Assembly: GCA_020859965.1 (NCBI GenBank)
Contig: JAJBVF010000213.1
Span: 1-5,310, forward strand
Origin: Clostridiales bacterium
Lineage (GTDB): Bacteria > Bacillota > Clostridia > Lachnospirales > Lachnospiraceae
DNA length: 5,310 nucleotides
Direction: 5' to 3'
The translations under genes were made by a program, and so were the position numbers. The notes under the pieces are model-generated. The model had not been told where the DNA came from. It saw only the letters and a list, made by a program, of their open reading frames with translations, and made no database searches. Within the stretch, counting starts at the first letter, position 1; each line of letters begins with the position of its first letter. Of the stretch, positions 1-5,310 are shown one piece after another.

Positions 1-131
1 GTTCTATTATCCATATTATTCATCCATTCTGTTCTGTTTACGAAATATCCTGTGCACGGTTATTGATTATCTGTCATAGTTGCAGTCTGTAACAAATGTC
101 TGAAAGCGGATTAAAAAGAGTTTCCTGACAC
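1..131. other. Left-edge intergenic region, no supported gene
   Basis: This AT-rich stretch has no frame with a credible ribosome binding site. On the minus strand a possible divergent promoter can be read: TTGTTA (95-90), 18 nt, GATAAT (71-66). It could serve a gene leaving through the left edge, but no coding start after it has convincing support. Confidence 0.4.
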
Positions 132-160
132 TTGTTATTTGTCATAAAATAGATTATCAT
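132..160 (+). promoter_or_regulatory. Probable sigma-A promoter of the M55 aminopeptidase gene
   Basis: A -35-like TTGTTA (132-137, 4 of 6 consensus bases) is followed after 17 bases by TATCAT (155-160, 5 of 6). This would start RNA near 167 and give a leader of about 25 nt that contains the GGAGG at 180-184. The surrounding bases are AT-rich. An alternative -35, CTGACA (125-130), fits less well with any -10 box. This is motif reading only. Confidence 0.45.
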
Positions 161-191
161 AAATCAAACGAAATGATACGGAGGCGTTCTT

Positions 192-986
192 ATGAAAGTT
201 TATATCAGTGTTGATCTGGAAGGGCTGGTCGGTTCCACTTCCTGGGAATCCACCAATCTTGGCAATCCGGAACACAGCCCGATAGCCGAAGAAATGAAGC
301 GCGAGGCAATGGCTGCTGCGCTTGGCGCGATCGATGCGGGAGCGGATGAAGTCTATATCAAGGATGCCCATGACAGCGGACGAAACATGGATATCACGGG
401 GTTCCCCAGACAATGCCGCTTTATCCGTGACTGGACAAACAGCCCGGAATCCATGATCGGAGGAATCGACAGTTCCTTTGACGCGCTCCTCTTCGTCGGA
501 TACCACAGCCCCGCCGGATCAGACGGGAGTCCTCTGAGCCATACCATGAACCGTGGGAATAATTATGTGAAATTCAATGGACAGATTTGCAGTGAATTCC
601 TGTTTCACGCACTCCACGCGGCAGAAATCGGAGTCCCTTCTGTCTTTCTGTCCGGAGATCAGGCTCTGTGCGAGCATGTCCATGAATGGGATCCCGCGAT
701 CCGCACAGTCGCTGTCAAATCCGGCCTCGGCAGCGCTACTGTCAGTATCACCCCGGAAGCCGCCTTTGAGCAGATCCGTACAGCTGCCTCGGATGCTGTA
801 CGGAACCGTTCCGAGTGCCGTCTTTCCATTCCCCTGCCGCTGACGATGGAAATCTGTTTCAAAGACCATTTCCGTGCCCGTAGAGCCAGCTATTATCCGG
901 GAGTAAAACAGACCGGACCTTACACCGTGGAATTCACTGGTCAGAGTGTTCAGGAAGTCGCAACTGCACGAATGTTTATCCTGTAA
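192..986 (+). CDS. dppA: M55 family zinc D-aminopeptidase (DppA-like)
   Basis: This 264-residue protein matches the M55 peptidase family, whose model is Bacillus subtilis DppA, a zinc-dependent D-aminopeptidase that releases N-terminal D-amino acids such as D-Ala from short peptides. The zinc ligands known for that enzyme (Asp8, Glu10, His60, His104, Glu133) have counterparts here. They are SVDLEG at 6-11 (Asp8, Glu10), DAHDSG at 58-63 (His60), GYHS at 103-106 (His105) and SEF at 134-136 (Glu135). The active-site histidine equivalent to His115 is probably His117 in SHTMNRG. Length is close to the family norm of about 270. There is no signal peptide or membrane segment, so it should be cytoplasmic. 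The ATG at 192 sits 7 nt after GGAGG (180-184), which fixes the start. It is transcribed alone, convergent with the lysine operon, and no dpp transporter genes are visible. The family call is firm; the exact substrate is not. The symbol is by similarity. Confidence 0.9.
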   Translation: MKVYISVDLEGLVGSTSWESTNLGNPEHSPIAEEMKREAMAAALGAIDAGADEVYIKDAHDSGRNMDITGFPRQCRFIRDWTNSPESMIGGIDSSFDALLFVGYHSPAGSDGSPLSHTMNRGNNYVKFNGQICSEFLFHALHAAEIGVPSVFLSGDQALCEHVHEWDPAIRTVAVKSGLGSATVSITPEAAFEQIRTAASDAVRNRSECRLSIPLPLTMEICFKDHFRARRASYYPGVKQTGPYTVEFTGQSVQEVATARMFIL

Positions 987-1010
987 TACATAATCTGCAA
1001 TCCAAAGGAA

Positions 1011-1062
1011 ACCGGATTCCTGCTCATCTTCACAGTATGGCAGAATTCCGGTCTCTTTTTTT
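1011..1062 (+). terminator. Rho-independent terminator after the M55 gene
   Basis: The left arm ACCGGATTCCTGC (1011-1023) pairs with GGCAGAATTCCGGT (1039-1052), with small bulges and a loop of about 15 nt. TCTCTTTTTTT follows (to 1062). It begins 25 nt after the stop codon of the aminopeptidase gene. On the minus strand the same stem is followed by GGTTTCCTTTGG, a weaker T-rich tail. It may therefore also stop the convergent dapA-dapB-lysC transcript, for which I find no better terminator in 1063-1181. The rest of this gap holds nothing else I can support. Confidence 0.75.
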
Positions 1063-1181
1063 ACTATATGTAAGGAAACGACTCCTATCATTTCCCGTAA
1101 TATCAGGGAGATATAAGCCACAAATCTGAATATGCGTGTTCGATTTCTGACTTTTGCCCCTGATACATCCCGATACATTTT

Positions 1182-2498
1182 TTACAGATGCGTCAGTACA
1201 AATATATCATAGATTGCACGGATCGCCCGTTCAAAATCCTCATCCTTTACACCGATAATGATGTTCAGTTCACTCGAACCCTGATCGATCATCTTGACAT
1301 TGACATTCGCGTGAGCCAATGCGGAAAAAATTCTTCCCGCAGTGCCCCGTGTTGCACGCATTCCGCGTCCCACTACGGCAATCAGTGCCAGATCAGCTTC
1401 CAGCTCCAGCGCATCCGGCGATACCGCGCGGTGAATACCGGAAATAACACGCTGTTCTTTTTGCATAAAGTCATTCTGATGGACGATAACGGAAAATGTA
1501 TCAATGCCCGACGGCACATGTTCAAAAGAAATCCCGTTCTCCTCAAATACCTGAAGTACCTTACGGCCAAAACCAATCTCCGAATTCATCATATCTTTTT
1601 CTATCGTCACTGTGCAGAAACCCTTCTTGCCTGCGATACCGGTAATCGTATAAAGCGGCTGACGGCAGGTATCTTCCACGATCAACGTGCCCGGATCCTG
1701 CGGACGATTCGTGTTTTTGATATTGACCGGAATTCCTTCCTGACGAAGCGGAAAAATAGCATCAGCATGCAGAACCGTCGCTCCCATATAGGACAGCTCC
1801 CTGAGTTCCCGGTAAGTGATTGTCTCAATCGTAGCCGGATTCTCCACAATACGGGGATCTGTCACAAGAAAGCCGGATACATCCGTCCAGTTCTCATAGA
1901 GATCCGCATGTACAGCGCGCGCTACGATCGAACCGGTAATATCAGAACCGCCTCGTGAGAAGGTCTTAACACTTCCATCCGGCATAGCCCCGTAAAACCC
2001 TGGAATCACAGCTGTGTCCATGCCTTCCAGCCGTTTTTTCATAACATCATTTGTCTTTTCCGCATCAAATACACCGTCTTCATCAAAGCAGACCACCTCT
2101 GCCGCGTCAACAAACGGGAATCCGATATACGCAGACATCACTAGTCCGTTCAGATATTCTCCGCGGGAAGCGGCATAGTCACTGCCTGCCTGTGCTTCAA
2201 AATTTTTCCGGATCGTTTCAAATTCTTCTGTCAGATCCAGCTCCAGTCCGAGTCCATCAATAATCTCCTGATATCGTGCAGCGATCGCCGCGATTTTCTG
2301 AGTGATATCCTGCCGCCCGGCAGCATGATAACAATCATAAAGCATATCTGTCACTTTCGTATCATTCGAAAAACGCCTTCCAGGCGCAGACGGTACCACA
2401 TATCTGCGCTCCTTCTCCGCATGAATGATTGCTCCAACCTTGCGGAACTGCTCCGCACTGGCCAGAGAACTTCCGCCAAATTTTACTACCTTTTTCAT
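1182..2498 (-). CDS. lysC: Aspartate kinase (aspartokinase), monofunctional
   Basis: This 438-residue protein phosphorylates L-aspartate with ATP to 4-aspartyl phosphate, the first step toward lysine/diaminopimelate, threonine and methionine. The amino-acid kinase domain spans about residues 1-275. It starts with the nucleotide-binding KFGGSS (6-11), followed by SRGEYLNG (111-118), SRGGSD (181-186, the variant of GRGGSD) and WTDVSGFLVTDPR (204-216). Two ACT regulatory domains follow at about 285-350 and 370-438. They include NSEIGFGRKV (305-314) and RGMRATRGTAG (378-388), and usually bind the feedback amino acid. No homoserine dehydrogenase domain is fused. The ATG at 2498 has GGAGG upstream (2509-2513, 10 nt spacing). 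It is the last gene of the operon, 33 nt after dapB, and so falls under the riboswitch upstream of dapA. The form PSAPGRRFSNDTKVTD is typical of clostridial enzymes, a taxonomic inference. Which amino acid inhibits it cannot be read with certainty; lysine is the likely one given the operon. Confidence 0.95.
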   Translation of the reverse strand: MKKVVKFGGSSLASAEQFRKVGAIIHAEKERRYVVPSAPGRRFSNDTKVTDMLYDCYHAAGRQDITQKIAAIAARYQEIIDGLGLELDLTEEFETIRKNFEAQAGSDYAASRGEYLNGLVMSAYIGFPFVDAAEVVCFDEDGVFDAEKTNDVMKKRLEGMDTAVIPGFYGAMPDGSVKTFSRGGSDITGSIVARAVHADLYENWTDVSGFLVTDPRIVENPATIETITYRELRELSYMGATVLHADAIFPLRQEGIPVNIKNTNRPQDPGTLIVEDTCRQPLYTITGIAGKKGFCTVTIEKDMMNSEIGFGRKVLQVFEENGISFEHVPSGIDTFSVIVHQNDFMQKEQRVISGIHRAVSPDALELEADLALIAVVGRGMRATRGTAGRIFSALAHANVNVKMIDQGSSELNIIIGVKDEDFERAIRAIYDIFVLTHL

Positions 2499-2531
2499 CC
2501 TGAATTTTCCTCCAAGCCTGGGATCTGCCTG

Positions 2532-3290
2532 TCACAACTGGATCACATCATTCATACCATAATATCCAGCCGGTTTTCCTGCAAGAAAAGCTGCCGCCTG
2601 CACCGCACCCTTCGCAAAAATGCTTCTTGAATATGCCGTGTGTTTGAACTCAATCACCTCATCAAGCCCCGCAAAAATCACTTCATGTTCTCCAACGATC
2701 GTGCCGCCGCGAACCGCACTGATACCAATCTCAGATTTATCCCGGCTCTTTTTCTCACGGCTTCTGTCATATGTGTATTCGTATGCACCATCCATCGCCT
2801 CATTGATGCTGTCTGCAAGCGCAATAGCAGTACCGCTCGGCGCGTCCAGTTTGCGATTGTGATGCTTTTCTACGATCTCAATATCAAATCCCGCCGGGGC
2901 AAGTACCTTTGCAGCTTCTTTCAAAAGAGCCTGCAAAAGATTGATTCCCAGAGACATATTTGCTGATTTCAGAAGAGCCACTTTTTCTGACGCAGCGGTG
3001 ATCTGATCCAGCTGCTCCTGCGTATACCCCGTCGTACAGAGCACTGCAGGTACCTGTTTTTCCACACAGTAAGCAAGCAGACCATCCAAGGCTTTCACAG
3101 AAGAAAAGTCAATTACCACATCCGCTTCCACATCACAGTCTGCCGGAGACGCGAATACCGGATAGCGGGTTTTGCCGGAATCATACACATCAAAGCCTGT
3201 TACGATCTCCATATCTTCCCGTCCTTCGACAATTTCTGTCACGACCTGACCCATATGGCCGCAGCATCCACTCATAATTACTCTTATCAT
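2532..3290 (-). CDS. dapB: 4-hydroxy-tetrahydrodipicolinate reductase
   Basis: This 252-residue enzyme reduces the DapA product, 4-hydroxy-tetrahydrodipicolinate, to tetrahydrodipicolinate with NAD(P)H. It has an N-terminal Rossmann fold with the dinucleotide loop GCCGHMG (8-14), VIDFS (59-63) and CTTGYT (85-90). The C-terminal substrate domain follows, with the DapB signature EKHHNRKLDAPSGTA (141-155). His143 and Lys147 there match the catalytic His159 and Lys163 of the Escherichia coli enzyme. I chose the ATG at 3290 because it begins MIRVIMSG, normal for the family. GAGAGG (3301-3306) lies 10 nt upstream. A TTG at 3308 would add six residues (MRGMWK) but would absorb this ribosome binding site; an ATG at 3299 has poor spacing. 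The gene lies 32 nt after dapA and 33 nt before lysC, so the three are almost certainly cotranscribed. Confidence 0.96.
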   Translation of the reverse strand: MIRVIMSGCCGHMGQVVTEIVEGREDMEIVTGFDVYDSGKTRYPVFASPADCDVEADVVIDFSSVKALDGLLAYCVEKQVPAVLCTTGYTQEQLDQITAASEKVALLKSANMSLGINLLQALLKEAAKVLAPAGFDIEIVEKHHNRKLDAPSGTAIALADSINEAMDGAYEYTYDRSREKKSRDKSEIGISAVRGGTIVGEHEVIFAGLDEVIEFKHTAYSRSIFAKGAVQAAAFLAGKPAGYYGMNDVIQL

Positions 3291-3322
3291 TTTCCACATA
3301 CCTCTCAAAGGATAACTATCAT

Positions 3323-4207
3323 TTACAGCAATCCATAGTTCTGCATTGCCTTCTCCAGCCGGGCTGCATTTGCCTCCTCCATCTCAAAAAGCGGTGCGCG
3401 AAGTGGTCCGACATCCTTACCCATCAGATTCAAAGCCTTCTTGACGGGGATCGGATTTACCTCGCAGAACAGCGCTTCGATCAGTTCAATTGCTTCCAGC
3501 TGCAGTGCACAGCTCTTCTTCACATCCCCTTCCAGAAATGCCGCGGCAATCTCGTGAGTCTGACGCGGCGCGATATTGGACAGCACAGAGATCACGCCGA
3601 CGCCTCCCAAAGCCATGATCGGAACAATTTCCGCGTCATTTCCGGAATACAGATCCACTTCGCCTCCCGCAAGGCTCATCAGCTTCGCAATCTGTTCAAT
3701 ATTCGCCGACGCCTCTTTTACCCCGACAATATTTTCCACATTCTTCACCAGCCATACCACTGTCTCCGGAAGAATATTGCAGCCGGTACGGCTTGGCACA
3801 TTGTAAAGAATGATCGGCAGCGATACAGCTGCAGCAATCTTCGAATAATGCTGTTTCAGTCCATTCTGCGTCGCTTTGTTGTAATACGGGCTGACCAGAA
3901 GCAGACCATCTACTCCCATTTTCTCAGCTTCCTGAGAAAGGTAAATAGCAGTCTCAGTCGAATTTGAACCTGTGCCTGCGATCACCGGTATTCTCTTTGC
4001 TGTTTTCTCCACAACATAGCGGATCACATCCAGGTGCTCTTCATGAGAAAGAGTCGAAGACTCACCGGTCGTGCCACATACAATAATTGCATCTGTACCG
4101 CCGGCGATCTGCATCTCTACAAGTTCACCCATTTTTTCATAATTGACCGTACCATCCTCATGCATCGGTGTGACAATCGCCACGCCAGCTCCCTTAAAAA
4201 TAGCCAT
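3323..4207 (-). CDS. dapA: 4-hydroxy-tetrahydrodipicolinate synthase
   Basis: This 294-residue (beta/alpha)8-barrel aldolase condenses pyruvate with L-aspartate 4-semialdehyde, the committed step to diaminopimelate and lysine. GTTGES (45-50) holds the pyruvate-binding threonines. LYNVPSRTG (134-142) supplies Tyr135 and the substrate-binding Arg140, and GVKEAS (162-167) carries Lys164, the Schiff-base lysine equivalent to Lys161 of E. coli. Length matches the family (about 292). The start is the ATG at 4207: AAGGAGG lies 6 nt upstream and MAIFKGAGVAIVTPM is a typical N terminus. The frame stays open to 4531, but that 108-residue extension runs through the riboswitch leader, resembles nothing in the family, and is rejected. 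Residues of the E. coli lysine-inhibition site are largely kept (Ser50, His55, His58, Asn82, Tyr108), so feedback inhibition is plausible. It is the first gene of the operon. Confidence 0.97.
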   Translation of the reverse strand: MAIFKGAGVAIVTPMHEDGTVNYEKMGELVEMQIAGGTDAIIVCGTTGESSTLSHEEHLDVIRYVVEKTAKRIPVIAGTGSNSTETAIYLSQEAEKMGVDGLLLVSPYYNKATQNGLKQHYSKIAAAVSLPIILYNVPSRTGCNILPETVVWLVKNVENIVGVKEASANIEQIAKLMSLAGGEVDLYSGNDAEIVPIMALGGVGVISVLSNIAPRQTHEIAAAFLEGDVKKSCALQLEAIELIEALFCEVNPIPVKKALNLMGKDVGPLRAPLFEMEEANAARLEKAMQNYGLL

Positions 4208-4209
4208 AC

Positions 4210-4300
4210 GAATCCTCCTTTTTAAAACAGATACGCCCTCGTCTGTGCGAACCGGGTGCTTTGCCATAAGGATTGCCGACACAGTCGGAGAATTCCTTAT
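4210..4300 (-). promoter_or_regulatory. dapA leader end: hairpin with a possible anti-Shine-Dalgarno strand
   Basis: In RNA sense, ATAAGGA (4300-4294) pairs with TCCTTAT (4272-4266) and CCGAC (4288-4284) with GTCGG (4280-4276), around loop TGT (4283-4281). This makes a good hairpin 60 nt before the dapA start. It has no U-tract, so it is not a terminator. One strand, GAATTCTCC (4295-4287), can instead pair over nine positions with the dapA ribosome binding site GGAGGATTC (4218-4210), with a single G-U pair. The two pairings exclude each other, so the hairpin could keep the ribosome site open. The pairing is seen in the sequence; the function is inferred. Confidence 0.35.
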
Positions 4301-4349
4301 AACGTGAGCCACAGCCGCAAAACACCTTTCCCGGCTCTGCACATGACAT

Positions 4350-4376
4350 GAAAAGAGGGAATGCCGAGCAGTCCCC
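4350..4376 (-). terminator. Candidate riboswitch-controlled terminator
   Basis: In RNA sense, GGGGA (4376-4372) and TGC (4370-4368) pair with GCA (4364-4362) and TCCCT (4360-4356), with one C/T mismatch and a TCG loop. CTTTTC (4355-4350) follows. It begins about 25 nt after the lysine aptamer, where an expression-platform terminator is expected. The U-run is short (four), so termination could be partial. An alternative hairpin, CTGAAGAA (4402-4395) with TTCTTTGG (4382-4375), extended by an inner CGA/TCG, takes two or three bases from both aptamer stem P1 and this terminator. It could be the antiterminator formed when lysine is absent. Confidence 0.5.
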
Positions 4377-4400
4377 AAAGAATACGAAAATCGGTTCTTC

Positions 4401-4567
4401 AGATAGCTCTCCATCGCCCGGCGATGACAGTCATACGGTTCTTCACCATATGCCCAGAAAAACAGTCTCAGGCTTCTGCTCTCCTTCGGCGTTCTCCCCT
4501 TTCGACCGCCTTCTCCTGCGCCTGACCGCATCCGGCAGTGTACTTATGAATCACGCAACCTCTATCC
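4401..4567 (-). promoter_or_regulatory. Lysine riboswitch (L-box) aptamer
   Basis: Read on the minus strand, this region matches the lysine riboswitch class (Rfam RF00168) in order. It has GATAGAGG (P1 5' strand), AAGTA (loop E side), GAAAGGGGAGAACGCCGAAGG, CTGGG, ACTGTCA and GGAGAGCTATC. P1 pairs GATAG (4566-4562) with CTATC (4406-4402). P2 includes ACTGCC (4539-4534) with GGCGGT (4510-4505). P3 is a 10-bp stem (4485-4476 with 4465-4456) rich in G-U. P4 pairs CATATGG (4452-4446) with CCGTATG (4438-4432). P5 is CATCGC-CGG-GCGATG (4426-4412). The L2-L3 kissing interaction is present: TCAGGC (4525-4520) against GCCTGA (4473-4468). This RNA binds free L-lysine and normally turns expression off. 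It sits about 195 nt before dapA and should control dapA-dapB-lysC. The open frames over this region are by-products. Confidence 0.95.
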
Positions 4568-4666
4568 TGTTGATACATATCATTTGCCTGACCGAACACC
4601 TCTCTGAATTTGAGATAATCCATCACAAATAATATCCAGTCCAAAAGCAACAATAATAATATCGAT

Positions 4667-4695
4667 ACTATAACACTCAAAAATAAGCTTGTCAA
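4667..4695 (-). promoter_or_regulatory. Strong sigma-A promoter of the dapA-dapB-lysC leader
   Basis: A perfect -35 TTGACA (4695-4690) is followed after 17 nt by TATAGT (4672-4667, 5 of 6 consensus bases). The bases TGT just before the -10 box give an extended -10 element. RNA would start near 4660, about 93 nt before the aptamer, making a leader of about 450 nt. The -35 box overlaps the TGA stop codon of the upstream mrp gene and its terminator hairpin. A second, weaker pair (TTGAGT 4680-4675, TATTAT 4658-4653) also exists. Confidence 0.8.
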
Positions 4696-4706
4696 TCCTT
4701 GACGCT
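4679..4706 (-). terminator. Probable terminator of the mrp transcript
   Basis: In RNA sense, AGC (4706-4704) and GTCAA (4703-4699) pair with TTGAC (4695-4691) and GCT (4688-4686), with a 2-nt bulge (AA) and loop GGA. TATTTTTG follows. The hairpin includes the last codons and stop of mrp. The stem is short (8 bp) and AT-rich, so strength is uncertain, but it would separate mrp from the lysine operon, which has its own promoter at this spot. Confidence 0.5.
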
Positions 4707-5310
4707 CAAAATCTGCAGCGCGGCATAAGCCGGCTCGAGATACGGATTCTCCGCCTTTGCAAACTCACCTGCATCAGAAAGCTCGGTCAGCTTCGGATCG
4801 ATCGGCATCCTTCCCGCCACAAGGATTCCCATCTCATCTGAGACTTCCTGAATCCTGCTCTTCCCAAATACCGGAATCTCCTTTCCGCAGTCCGGACAGA
4901 CAAGATAACTGTAGTTCTCAATCAGCCCAAGCACCGGAATATTCATCGCGCCGGCCATATTGTAGGCTTTCTTAACGATCATTTTTACCAGATCCTGCGG
5001 TGAGGTAACAACAAATATTCCATCCACCGGCAGCGACTGAAAGACAGTCAGCGGCACATCGCCTGTTCCCGGAGGCATGTCCACGAGCAGGTAGTCCAGT
5101 TCTCCCCAGATCACATCGTGCCAGAACTGCTTCACCAGCCCTGCCAGGATCGGCCCACGCCAGATCACCGGAGACTCCGGATCAGGTAAAAGAAGATTGA
5201 TCGACATGACTTTTATATCATTATCTGTCAGACGCGGGTAGATTCCCTGATCATCTGCTTCCGCCAGGCCGGTCAGACCATACATCCGCGGGATCGACGG
5301 TCCTGTAATA
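4692..5310 (-). CDS. mrp: Mrp/ApbC-type Fe-S cluster carrier ATPase, C-terminal part (cut by window edge)
   Basis: The visible 205 residues are the C-terminal part of a P-loop ATPase of the Mrp/ApbC/NBP35 family, which binds and transfers iron-sulfur clusters in the cytoplasm. The frame is open to the right edge and begins with ITGPSIPR (1-8), a strongly conserved stretch that lies shortly after the Walker A motif, so the ATG at 5285 is internal and the true start lies outside. VDMPPGTGD (76-84) is the family's Walker B/switch signature. VTSPQD (101-106) is typical of the fold. CPDC (138-141) is the CxxC that coordinates the shared cluster in the dimer. The end, with PIDPKLTELSDAG (169-181), is normal and complete. 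The Walker A motif is not visible. It is in the same direction as dapA but separated by a terminator and promoter; no link with lysine synthesis is implied. Some annotators use apbC for this gene. Confidence 0.93.
   Translation of the reverse strand, partial: ITGPSIPRMYGLTGLAEADDQGIYPRLTDNDIKVMSINLLLPDPESPVIWRGPILAGLVKQFWHDVIWGELDYLLVDMPPGTGDVPLTVFQSLPVDGIFVVTSPQDLVKMIVKKAYNMAGAMNIPVLGLIENYSYLVCPDCGKEIPVFGKSRIQEVSDEMGILVAGRMPIDPKLTELSDAGEFAKAENPYLEPAYAALQILSVKD

Noticed and set aside
1..27. Possible start of a divergent minus-strand gene (ATG at 23 or 14)
   Set aside because: Only a few codons are visible and no clear ribosome site precedes them; the possible promoter at 66-95 is too weak as sole support.
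519..1178. 219-residue minus-strand frame
   Set aside because: It lies antisense to the well-supported M55 gene and its terminator, without recognisable motifs or a ribosome binding site.
1162..1178. Short direct repeat GATACAT twice
   Set aside because: Two 7-base copies in a short AT-rich gap are expected by chance and fit no known element.
1188..1958. 256-residue plus-strand frame
   Set aside because: It is the antisense shadow of lysC, whose kinase and ACT motifs are clear.
3291..3308. Longer dapB start at TTG 3308
   Set aside because: It would use up the GAGAGG ribosome site as coding sequence and add six residues not typical of DapB; ATG 3290 gives the family start.
4268..4335. SEC-C-like zinc motif reading (CGCGSRYKEFSDC) in the leader
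   Set aside because: The frame has a stop further upstream, no ribosome site, and the spacing and residues do not match the real SEC-C consensus.
4348..4632. 94-residue plus-strand frame
   Set aside because: It is antisense to the riboswitch leader, has no ribosome site and low-complexity composition; the RNA structure on the other strand explains the region.
4468..4695. 75-residue minus-strand frame with a hydrophobic N terminus (TTG start), resembling a small membrane protein
   Set aside because: Its start falls in the -35 box of the operon promoter, there is no ribosome binding site, the hydrophobic part is AT-rich promoter DNA, and the rest lies in riboswitch P1-P3.

Overview
The window looks like ordinary chromosomal sequence from a Gram-positive Firmicute, most likely class Clostridia and possibly Lachnospiraceae. 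The reasons are strong GGAGG-type ribosome binding sites, sigma-A style promoters, a lysine (L-box) riboswitch, and an aspartate kinase of the type common in that group. The taxonomic call is inferred from protein style; no search was run.

Layout from left to right: (1) 1-191 is an upstream region with a plausible promoter. (2) 192-986 (+) is an M55 D-aminopeptidase of the DppA type. (3) 987-1181 is a convergent intergenic gap with a terminator hairpin. (4) 1182-4207 (-) is a three-gene operon read right to left, dapA - dapB - lysC, with gaps of 32 and 33 nt. (5) 4208-4691 is a long untranslated leader for that operon, holding a lysine riboswitch aptamer, a candidate terminator/antiterminator pair and a further hairpin that could affect ribosome access. 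(6) 4692-5310 (-) is the C-terminal part of an Mrp/ApbC-type Fe-S cluster carrier ATPase that runs off the right edge.

Together the operon encodes the lysine-sensed entry into diaminopimelate/lysine synthesis. LysC phosphorylates aspartate, DapA condenses aspartate semialdehyde with pyruvate, and DapB reduces the product. Asd, which lies between LysC and DapA in the pathway, is not in the window. Lysine probably represses the operon through the riboswitch, and DapA also keeps most residues of the known lysine allosteric site, so control may act on both RNA and enzyme.

The most informative point is that the leader is covered by long open frames on both strands, including one that would extend DapA by 108 residues. 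The RNA structure explains this region and no protein there is supported. I see no previously undescribed system. The interest lies in the riboswitch architecture and in a near-consensus promoter that overlaps the end and terminator of the upstream gene.
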